From: an uncultured Anaerolineaceae bacterium
GTDB taxonomy: Bacteria; Chloroflexota; Anaerolineae; Anaerolineales; Anaerolineaceae
Direction: 5' to 3'
Length of the DNA: 5,516 nucleotides
Assembly: GCA_937907495.1 (NCBI GenBank)
Contig: CALESS010000370.1
Location: 1-5,516 of the forward strand
In this document: one piece after another, positions 1-5,187 of the stretch
How the letters are laid out: every line of letters starts with the position of its first letter
Numbering within the stretch: position 1 is the first letter of the stretch
Translations under genes and position numbers: made by a program
The notes under the pieces: model-generated
Database searches by the model: none
Told to the model about the DNA's origin: nothing
What the model saw: the letters and a program-made list of their open reading frames with translations, nothing else

Positions 1-704
1 ACATAGGAACGGGTGACGGGGGTAACTGCTTCAATGGCAGCCTGGCGGGCAGCTTCCGTTTGATCCAGGCTTAAGAGACTGTTGGGGATGACAAATGGCT
101 TGACGAGGGAGGCCACAATATTCGCCTGGTCTTGCGGCAGAGAAATGGTAATGAGAGCCGGGATATTCCGTAAGGCATCCTGCAAGGTGGATTCGCGGAT
201 GGTTGTGCGCATAACCTGTTCCATCACCCGCAGGGCTTCCTGGCGGATTTCTTCCCAGTGAGTTTCATCGAGAGCGAGGAGGCTGGAGATTTCCTGGGGT
301 GAAAGAGCGATGCCTTCCATTAAGAGCAGGTCTTCTGCTTTTTGTTCATCGGTGCTGAAGGAATCCAATTTTATGGTGTTAATAAAGGTCAGGGCCGACC
401 GCAACTTTTCGATCTGGCTGCGGGTAATTCCGGGATCGGCTGGGAGGTAAATAGGCACTACCAGGTTGGAAGCAGTTGCCTGGGCTTGTTCGGTAAGGAT
501 TTTGGAGACAAACGTCAACTCGTGGGGCGCCTGGATATCTTGAGGCGATACTTCACCCTGGATGATGGGAAAAACACTGGGCCGGATAGAAAGGGGAGTC
601 AGCAAAATTACCAGCGCGGCAATACTCACCAACAGTAACACAACTGACTGGGCAAGTTTCCTTCTGGGGGGAGTTTGCAATTGCTTGCCGACCCTGGAGT
701 TCAT
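1..704 (-). CDS. PgpH-like 7TM-HD family phosphohydrolase, N-terminal part (runs off left edge)
   Basis: Partial gene; 234 codons are visible and the C-terminal end lies outside the window. The product begins with a basic stretch (R14, R15, K16), then one membrane segment at about residues 19-38. A long extracytoplasmic region follows. It contains GEVSPQDIQAP (50-60), which matches the family's usual 'VGDVAPEDIxAP' entry, and at about 201-230 a stretch with the pattern VKPFVIPNSLLSLDQTEAAR leading into AIEAVTPV, the hallmark of the extracellular domain (7TMR-HDED) of PgpH/YqfF proteins. Known members carry seven membrane helices and a cytoplasmic HD domain that hydrolyses cyclic di-AMP; those parts are not visible here, so the activity is inferred from family. 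Start: ATG at 704 directly follows the yqeY stop (TAGATG, no gap), with a weak AGGGA upstream, so translation is probably coupled to yqeY. In Firmicutes pgpH sits beside ybeY, and that gene may follow off the edge. Family assignment is firm; catalytic competence cannot be judged. Confidence 0.85.
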   Translation of the reverse strand, partial: MNSRVGKQLQTPPRRKLAQSVVLLLVSIAALVILLTPLSIRPSVFPIIQGEVSPQDIQAPHELTFVSKILTEQAQATASNLVVPIYLPADPGITRSQIEKLRSALTFINTIKLDSFSTDEQKAEDLLLMEGIALSPQEISSLLALDETHWEEIRQEALRVMEQVMRTTIRESTLQDALRNIPALITISLPQDQANIVASLVKPFVIPNSLLSLDQTEAARQAAIEAVTPVTRSY

Positions 705-1151
705 CTATCCCTGGAGAAGCTGCCGGACCATCAGGCTTACTTTATCGTTGGGGGCGCGGCCCTGGATTTTTGGAAGGACGGCTTTGATCACTTTACCCAT
801 ATCAGCGGGGCTGGTTGCTCCGAGCTCCTGTATGGTGGCTTGAACGATGGTGCGCAGTTCTGATTCCTCCATCTGTTTGGGAAGGTAAGCTTCCAGGATG
901 TGGATTTCTGCGAGGTTTTCCTGGATCAGGTCGGAGCGGTGGGCACGCTCGGCTTCGGCGATGGCTTCTTTACGGCTCTTAATCTCTTTCTGCAAGATGG
1001 AGAGCAGAGCTGCCTCTTCCAGTTTGCCGCTTTTTTCAATTTCAGCGAGCTTGATGGCAGAAAGAACCATGCGCAGGGTTCTCCGCTTCACCTCATCGCT
1101 GGAGCGCATGGCATCTTTCAGATCGTTTTCAAGGTTGGTTTTCAAATCCAT
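705..1151 (-). CDS. yqeY: YqeY/GatB-tail domain protein
   Basis: A complete 148-residue protein, the usual length for stand-alone YqeY proteins. It is almost entirely helical and charged. Family signatures are the N-terminal LKTNLENDLKDAMRSSD with RRTLRMVLSAIK (about 23-34), the central LEAYLPKQM (about 86-94), and the C-terminal DMGKVIKAVLPKIQGRAPND (about 117-136) followed by LMVRQLL. The C-terminal half resembles the tail domain of GatB, the tRNA-dependent amidotransferase subunit that contacts tRNA. YqeY proteins lack the catalytic part, and their own role is not well defined, so a tRNA-related or amidation-related role is family inference. It has no signal peptide or membrane segment and is therefore cytoplasmic. 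The ATG at 1151 has a good ribosome binding site (GGAG at 1158-1161, 6-nt spacer). It lies 39 nt after the ComEA-like gene and touches the PgpH-like gene with no gap, consistent with one transcript. Confidence 0.93.
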   Translation of the reverse strand: MDLKTNLENDLKDAMRSSDEVKRRTLRMVLSAIKLAEIEKSGKLEEAALLSILQKEIKSRKEAIAEAERAHRSDLIQENLAEIHILEAYLPKQMEESELRTIVQATIQELGATSPADMGKVIKAVLPKIQGRAPNDKVSLMVRQLLQG

Positions 1152-1190
1152 TTTTATCTCCGATTTTGTTTTACTATCAGTTAACTATTT

Positions 1191-1766
1191 TTATGGAACG
1201 GGTACGATGGTAATAAGATCTTTTATCTGCTCAAAAATTGCCGGGCCAATTCCGGTGACATTCTGGATATCTTCTGTGCGCCGAAAGTCTCCGTGCTTAT
1301 CTCGATAGGCAATAATGGCAGAAGCTTTGGAGGGGCCTATGCCGGGTAGCAGATCCAGTTCTTCCACAGAGGCGGTATTAAGGTTCAGCGGTCTCTCTGG
1401 GGATGGGGTTGGCAGCCCCAGGGTTGGTACAACTTCCAACCGGTCAGCGCCCGGGGTTGGAATCCAGGGGACGAGCAGTTTATCTCCATCCCGCAGGGGG
1501 GCAGCCAGGTTGATGCTCGTTTCGTCTGCGCCTGGTGAAAAGCCGCCCGCAATTTCCACTGCGTTGCCGGCCCGGCTGCCGGGTGAGAGTTGGTACAGGC
1601 CGGGGTTGCGGATGGCGCCCGTGATGAAAACGGTAATGTTGGGCGGCGTGGATTGGGCAATCAAATGGATCGGTTCACCGCGGGGCGGGGTGGAGATCAG
1701 CAGGATGAGGGCAGAAGCGATCAGACCTACCAGGACACCAAGGGTAACAGATTGCCACTGTTTCAT
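1191..1766 (-). CDS. ComEA-like membrane-anchored SLBB and helix-hairpin-helix DNA-binding protein
   Basis: 191 residues from the ATG at 1766. Order of parts: an N-terminal membrane anchor (about 6-25); an SLBB domain (about 45-101) with VFITGAIRNPGLYQL and the closing LRDGDKLLVP; a proline-rich linker (about 102-126); and a ComEA-type double helix-hairpin-helix domain (about 127-187). That last domain opens with LNLNTASVEELDLLPGIG and has a second hairpin VTGIGPAIFEQI. This is the layout of ComEA, which binds incoming double-stranded DNA outside the membrane during natural transformation; SLBB domains bind polysaccharide or other ligands. The function is inferred, because no comEC or other competence gene is visible beside it. 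Start choice: a TTG at 1781 would extend the protein by five residues, but GAGG lies 9 nt before the ATG at 1766 and the TTG has no binding site of its own, so the ATG is preferred. A promoter candidate lies just upstream (1797-1824). Confidence 0.88.
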   Translation of the reverse strand: MKQWQSVTLGVLVGLIASALILLISTPPRGEPIHLIAQSTPPNITVFITGAIRNPGLYQLSPGSRAGNAVEIAGGFSPGADETSINLAAPLRDGDKLLVPWIPTPGADRLEVVPTLGLPTPSPERPLNLNTASVEELDLLPGIGPSKASAIIAYRDKHGDFRRTEDIQNVTGIGPAIFEQIKDLITIVPVP

Positions 1767-1796
1767 TTCTCGTTTCCTCAACCAAGGTTAAGATTG

Positions 1797-1824
1797 AGTA
1801 TAGCTACGACAGAAAATCCGTCAA
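1797..1824 (-). promoter_or_regulatory. Candidate sigma70-type promoter for the ComEA-like, yqeY and PgpH-like genes
   Basis: On the minus strand TTGACG (1819-1824) and TATACT (1797-1802) are separated by 16 nt. Each hexamer matches the sigma70 consensus at five of six positions. Transcription would begin near 1790, leaving a leader of roughly 24 nt before the ATG at 1766. The -35 box contains the TGA stop of the DUF1385 gene. If active, it would let the last three genes be expressed apart from the dipeptidase and DUF1385 genes. This is a sequence match only. Confidence 0.5.
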
Positions 1825-2717
1825 GTGAGCTGTGCTGCGCTCTCCATCTCCTTGGAGCGCATGGCTTCAAAGGCTGCGATGGCAACTTCCAGCATGTCCG
1901 GGGTTGGTTCCCGCGTGGTGAGGCCCTGCATGGCAAGGTTTGGAACCACCAGCAATTTGACCAGCGGGTTTTCAAGGTGATCTGCCGTCCAACGCAAGTA
2001 TTCATAGGCCAGGCTGGCAAGCACCGGGACAAAGAGAACCCGCGTCACCAATCGCCAGACCAGGGGCAGTGGACCCAGTAAAGAAAAAAGAATGATCGAG
2101 AATACGACCAGGGTGAGCATAAAGGCCGTTCCGCATCGGGGGTGCTGAAGTGAAAAGCCTTGAACCCGATTTACAGATAATTCTGAACCAGCTTCGTAGG
2201 CATTGATGGTCTTATGCTCCGCACCATGGTAGCTAAAAAAGCGAGCAATCTCTTTTGACCGGCCTACCCCCCAAATGTAACCAACGAGGATAAGTAAACG
2301 CAAGAAACCTTCCACCACGTACCCACCCCAGGCAGACCAGCCAAGCCAGTTTTCAATCAGCTTGCCGATCGTGGCTGGCAGCAGGAAGAAGAGGCCGATG
2401 CTGATGAGTAGCGAGGTGACGAGCACCAATGATAGGCTCTTGCCCTCGATTTTGTCCTCCTCCTTTTCCGCATGGAGATTGGTGGAAATGGTGAGCCATT
2501 TGGTGCCAAGGCCCAGCGCATCCCAGAGGATGACCAGGCCGCGCAAGAAGGGTATTTTTCGCAGGCGGCTCTGGTAAATTGCGCCGAGTTCCTCGGTCTG
2601 GATGACGATTTCGCCATTCGGGGCGCGCATGGCGGCAGCCAGATATTTTGAGCCGCGCATTAAAACCCCTTCAAATAATGCCTGCCCGCCATAGGAGGGC
2701 ATTCGTGATTTTGCCAT
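1821..2717 (-). CDS. DUF1385 (YqhQ-type) integral membrane protein
   Basis: A complete 298-residue protein of the DUF1385 family. It opens with the family signature YGGQALFEGVLMRG (residues 9-22). Hydrophobic segments lie at about 95-116, 131-151, 198-217 and 222-240, preceded by a charged loop (about 82-93). The most conserved core follows the second segment: HGAEHKTINAYEAG (164-177) and HPRCGTAF (192-199). Their His, Glu and Cys residues look suited to binding a metal or doing chemistry near the membrane face, but this is inference. The C-terminal half keeps the family's VVPNLAMQGLTTREP (257-271) and the helix DMLEVAIAAFEAM. The biochemical role of the family is not settled and I assign none. 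The ATG at 2717 is supported by AAGGAG (2727-2732) at a 9-nt spacing. The gene begins 21 nt after the dipeptidase stop, so the two are probably cotranscribed. Confidence 0.9.
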   Translation of the reverse strand: MAKSRMPSYGGQALFEGVLMRGSKYLAAAMRAPNGEIVIQTEELGAIYQSRLRKIPFLRGLVILWDALGLGTKWLTISTNLHAEKEEDKIEGKSLSLVLVTSLLISIGLFFLLPATIGKLIENWLGWSAWGGYVVEGFLRLLILVGYIWGVGRSKEIARFFSYHGAEHKTINAYEAGSELSVNRVQGFSLQHPRCGTAFMLTLVVFSIILFSLLGPLPLVWRLVTRVLFVPVLASLAYEYLRWTADHLENPLVKLLVVPNLAMQGLTTREPTPDMLEVAIAAFEAMRSKEMESAAQLT

Positions 2718-2738
2718 ACCAATAAGCTCCTTAAATAT

Positions 2739-4106
2739 TTACGACAAGTTGAAAAAGAAATGGACCAGGGATTGAATACCGCGCTCCCAGGTTTGAAGGT
2801 TCAACCGTTCATTTGGCGAGTGGATGTTGTCATCGGGCAGGCCAAAGCCGGTAATAACCGAATCCACCCCTAAATACTTCTGCATATCCGCCACGACGGG
2901 TACGCTGCCGCCTTCCCTCTTGTAGAGTGGTGGAACCCCCCAAACGGTCTCGAGCGCTTTGGCTAATGCAACGGTGGCGGGCAGATGGATATCAGAAAGA
3001 GAAGGGAAGCCGCCTTGCATGGGAATCACCTCCCAACGGATGGTCGGCGGGGCGTTCTGCTCCATATAGGCCATCATGGATTTCTTGATTTCATCCGGGT
3101 CCTGATGGGGTACCAGGCGGGTGGAAATTTTAGCCATCGCCCAGGCTGGAATCACGGTTTTGGACCCTTGTCCGGTGAAACCGGAATAAAGGCCGTGGAC
3201 TTCAAGGGTGGGGCGGGCTCCAATTCGTTCACTGGAAGAAAAGCCATCTTCTCCCCAGGTAGCCGGAGAACCGGTTTGGTCGAGATAATATTGGTCGTCT
3301 AATGGCAGGCGGGCTAACTGGCGGCGTTCCTGGTCATCCATTTGTTGGACCTGGTCGTAAAAGCCGGGGAGTGTGACCCGATTTTGAGCATCATGCATGC
3401 CGGCGATGATTTCGCACAAGGCCTGGGCAGGGTTGTGGATGGCACCCCCGAAAACCCCGCTGTGCAAATCATGATCCGGCCCATAGATCTTTATTTCAAA
3501 ATATGCCAGGCCGCGCAAGCCATATACGATGGTGGGAGTCTGCGGATTGATCATTCCGGAATCCGGATTGATGGCGACATCACATTTGAGAAGGTCGGTA
3601 TGAGATTGCATAAACCCGGCTAAATTGGGAGAACCGATTTCTTCTTCCCCTTCCACCAGGTATTTAATGTTTACCGGCAGATTCCCCTGGCTCAAGACGG
3701 CTTCAAGGGCTTTCAGCGAGGCGATCACCTGGCCTTTCATATCGGATGCGCCGCGGCCATAAAGATAGCCTGCGCGAATCTCAGGGGAGAAGGGTTGAGA
3801 GTGCCAGAGCTCATCAGGATCTGTGGGCTGCACGTCATAATGACCGTAAATGAGAAGGGTTGGGGCGTCTCTGCCGCCATCCATCCGCTCGCCATAAACT
3901 ACAGGGTGCAAGGCGGTCTGGAAAAGCTGGACGTTTTCAAAACCCAATTTTTTCAATTGTGAGGTAACAAATTGGGCAGCCTGCTGCATGGCTTCTTTAT
4001 GTTCCGGATCGGTGGAAATGGAAGGAATCTTAACAAACTGGATGAGTTCATCCAGAAATTGCTGATGGTGGGCTGCGGCGTACGAAAGGGCTTGTTCCAG
4101 GGACAT
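2739..4106 (-). CDS. M20 family metallodipeptidase (carnosinase/PepV-like dipeptidase group)
   Basis: A complete 455-residue protein, the normal length for M20 dipeptidases that hydrolyse dipeptides with a two-zinc (or Mn) centre in the cytoplasm. All catalytic and metal positions are visible: H89 and D91 in YGHYDVQP; the bridging D122 in GRGASDMKGQ; the general base E155 and metal ligand E156 in EGEEEIGS; D182 in NPDSG; and H429 in DDNIHSPNE. The dimerisation/lid domain starts near 200 and contains DLHSGVFGG (213-221), whose His reaches into the partner's active site in carnosinase-type enzymes. A late substrate loop REGGSVP (397-403) is also typical. No signal peptide is seen. Residue roles come from alignment to known M20 enzymes; substrate preference cannot be read from sequence. 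The ATG at 4106 has AGGAG (4117-4121) 10 nt upstream. It is the first gene of the minus-strand unit, divergent from the molybdenum hydroxylase genes. Confidence 0.95.
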   Translation of the reverse strand: MSLEQALSYAAAHHQQFLDELIQFVKIPSISTDPEHKEAMQQAAQFVTSQLKKLGFENVQLFQTALHPVVYGERMDGGRDAPTLLIYGHYDVQPTDPDELWHSQPFSPEIRAGYLYGRGASDMKGQVIASLKALEAVLSQGNLPVNIKYLVEGEEEIGSPNLAGFMQSHTDLLKCDVAINPDSGMINPQTPTIVYGLRGLAYFEIKIYGPDHDLHSGVFGGAIHNPAQALCEIIAGMHDAQNRVTLPGFYDQVQQMDDQERRQLARLPLDDQYYLDQTGSPATWGEDGFSSSERIGARPTLEVHGLYSGFTGQGSKTVIPAWAMAKISTRLVPHQDPDEIKKSMMAYMEQNAPPTIRWEVIPMQGGFPSLSDIHLPATVALAKALETVWGVPPLYKREGGSVPVVADMQKYLGVDSVITGFGLPDDNIHSPNERLNLQTWERGIQSLVHFFFNLS

Positions 4107-4138
4107 TTTGGCTCATCTCCTAATCAATGGTTCTCTGG

Positions 4139-4144
4139 ATTATA
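4139..4144 (-). promoter_or_regulatory. Candidate -10 box for the dipeptidase operon
   Basis: The minus strand reads a perfect TATAAT here. It would place transcription start near 4131, about 25 nt before the dipeptidase ATG and just upstream of its AGGAG site. No good -35 hexamer lies at 16-18 nt; the closest positions read TACAAG or CTACAA. Any activator-type help would come from around 4162-4168, where an arm of the inverted repeat lies. Confidence 0.45.
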
Positions 4145-4162
4145 CGCTGAAAACGAATTTCC

Positions 4163-4193
4163 TTGTAGCGTTGGTTGGGTGCTTATGCTACAA
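4163..4193. repeat. Inverted repeat, possible operator between divergent promoters
   Basis: TTGTAGC (4163-4169) and GCTACAA (4187-4193) are a perfect 7-bp inverted repeat separated by 17 nt, so the arm centres are 24 bp apart, a little over two helical turns. The right arm overlaps the candidate rightward -10 box; the left arm sits where the -35 region of the leftward promoter should be. This geometry would suit a dimeric regulator acting on both directions. No regulator gene is visible in the window and a 7-bp match could be chance. Confidence 0.35.
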
Positions 4194-4194
4194 T
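4186..4194 (+). promoter_or_regulatory. Candidate extended -10 promoter for the molybdenum hydroxylase operon
   Basis: TGCTACAAT fits the extended -10 form TGnTATAAT with one mismatch in the hexamer TACAAT. No strong -35 is present at 17 nt; a TTGTAG at 4163-4168 is 20 nt away, and extended -10 promoters often work without a -35. Transcription would start near 4201, giving an untranslated leader of about 100 nt before the ATG at 4303. Confidence 0.45.
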
Positions 4195-4205
4195 ACTGTG
4201 AGAGA

Positions 4206-4301
4206 GGACTCGGTGGTCGCTTCAAGTAATGCTTGAAACGGCGTCGATCCAAAGTCTAAGGATCGTCGAAAAGTGCCGCCTTCCTGTGCTCCACCGGATC
4301 C
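4206..4301 (+). promoter_or_regulatory. Potentially structured mRNA leader of the FAD-subunit gene
   Basis: Three nested stems can form. The outer stem pairs 4206-4216 with 4291-4301: CGGTGG with CCACCG, then a T-G wobble, one C-A mismatch, and GGA with TCC. The second is a hairpin, TTCAAG (4221-4226) with CTTGAA (4232-4237), a 5-nt loop, and a short CG extension across one mismatch to 4218 and 4240. The third is CGATCC (4245-4250) with GGATCG (4260-4265) and a 9-nt loop. The outer stem ends one base before the ATG at 4303 and includes the only weak ribosome-binding-like bases (GGA, 4296-4298), so folding could limit translation. It matches no riboswitch class that I can recognise. A cis-regulatory RNA is inferred from geometry alone, and each stem individually is short enough to arise by chance. 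Confidence 0.35.
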
Positions 4302-4302
4302 T

Positions 4303-5172
4303 ATGGCTAACTTTAAACATTATTACATTCCCCAAACCCTTTCATCTGCATTAGAGGTGCTGCAAAACGCACCTGGGAAGAGCCGCCTGATTGCAGGCGG
4401 GAGTGATTTGTTGCTTGAGCTGCAGCAAGGTCATCACCCGCCTGTGGATAACCTGGTGGATATCAATGGGATTCCAGAATTGCAGCGGCTGGAGATCGTG
4501 GATGACTGCCTGATCGTTGGAGCGGCGGTCCCCCTGAAGAGGATTGCCACGGCGGAGATGGTCAACCAGCATGCCTCAGCCTTGCAGGATGCGTGCGCCT
4601 TGGTGGGGGGACCTCAAGTAAGAAACACAGCGACCCTGGGTGGCAACGTCAGCCATGCATTGCCGGCAGCGGACGGAATGATTGCCTTGATGGCGTTACA
4701 ACCGGTAGTGCGAATATTCGGCCCGGAGGGGGTGAGAGACGCCCGGCTCCACACGCTTTTTCAGGGACCAGGGAAATCAACCCTCACTTCGTTTGAAATT
4801 GTGACGGACTTCCGGTTGCCTTTGAAGCTAGAAGGCCAGGCATCAGCGTTCGCCCGAATCATGCGTCCCCAGGGGGTTGCCTTGCCGATCTTAAACCTGG
4901 CGATGTGGCTGGAACGGGATGGAGATGTGATTCGGAACTGCCGCATTGCCGTAGGCCCAGCCGGTCCAGTTCCGATCTTGTGTACCGGGGCGGCGGAGAT
5001 GTTCGCTGGAGCAGTCCCCAACTCGGAAAAGATCGGGGTTGCTGCGGAGGCATTGCTGGAGCAGGTACGGTATCGGAGTAGTCCACGGCGGGCGAGTGCG
5101 GAGTATCGGAAACATATCACCGCAGATTTGTTAAGAGAAGTGGTAGAAAAAGCCTGGAATCGTAGTTTTTAA
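4303..5172 (+). CDS. FAD-binding (medium) subunit of a xanthine dehydrogenase/CO dehydrogenase-family molybdenum hydroxylase
   Basis: 289 residues, the usual length for the separate flavin subunit (CoxM/XdhB/CutM type). The opening FKHYYIPQTLSSALEVL is the family start. AGGSDLLLEL (31-40) and QVRNTATLGGNVSHALPAADG (about 105-125) are the two FAD-contacting motifs, and ARIMRPQGVALPILNLAMWL (184-203) begins the C-terminal CO-dehydrogenase-flavoprotein domain. That domain ends with SAEYRKHITADLLREVV. The subunit takes electrons from the [2Fe-2S] subunit and passes them to NAD+ or another acceptor; the protein is cytoplasmic. The substrate (xanthine, CO, aldehyde, N-heterocycle) is set by the large subunit, which is not in view. 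Start: an in-frame GTG at 4273 would add a non-homologous VPPSCAPPDP, so the ATG at 4303 is preferred, although its binding site is weak (GGA, 4-nt spacer). The next gene follows after 15 nt, so it is the first gene of an operon. Confidence 0.92.
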   Translation: MANFKHYYIPQTLSSALEVLQNAPGKSRLIAGGSDLLLELQQGHHPPVDNLVDINGIPELQRLEIVDDCLIVGAAVPLKRIATAEMVNQHASALQDACALVGGPQVRNTATLGGNVSHALPAADGMIALMALQPVVRIFGPEGVRDARLHTLFQGPGKSTLTSFEIVTDFRLPLKLEGQASAFARIMRPQGVALPILNLAMWLERDGDVIRNCRIAVGPAGPVPILCTGAAEMFAGAVPNSEKIGVAAEALLEQVRYRSSPRRASAEYRKHITADLLREVVEKAWNRSF

Positions 5173-5187
5173 TGGATTGAGGAATCA

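Noticed and set aside
342..863. Plus-strand open frames over the PgpH-like and yqeY genes
   Set aside because: They overlap each other and two clear minus-strand genes, and their products resemble no family.
1152..1190. Small palindrome (AGTTAACT) between the ComEA-like gene and yqeY as a terminator
   Set aside because: It is an AT-rich 8-nt palindrome with no GC stem or following T-run, and the genes appear cotranscribed.
1767..1781. TTG start for the ComEA-like protein
   Set aside because: It would use the GAGG ribosome site as part of its own coding sequence and has no site upstream; the ATG at 1766 is well placed.
1315..1791. Long plus-strand open frame antisense to the ComEA-like gene
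   Set aside because: It mirrors the opposite frame of a clear gene, and its product is low-complexity with no recognisable domain.
4240..4265. tRNA T-arm-like string GGCGTCGATCC in the leader
   Set aside because: No acceptor stem, D-arm or anticodon arm can be fitted around it at tRNA spacing.
4273..4302. GTG start that would extend the FAD subunit by ten residues
   Set aside because: The added VPPSCAPPDP has no family resemblance, while the ATG at 4303 gives the typical N-terminus of this subunit; the GTG also has no ribosome site.
4761..5120. Minus-strand open frames inside the FAD subunit gene
   Set aside because: They are shadows of a well-supported plus-strand gene and show no domain or ribosome site.
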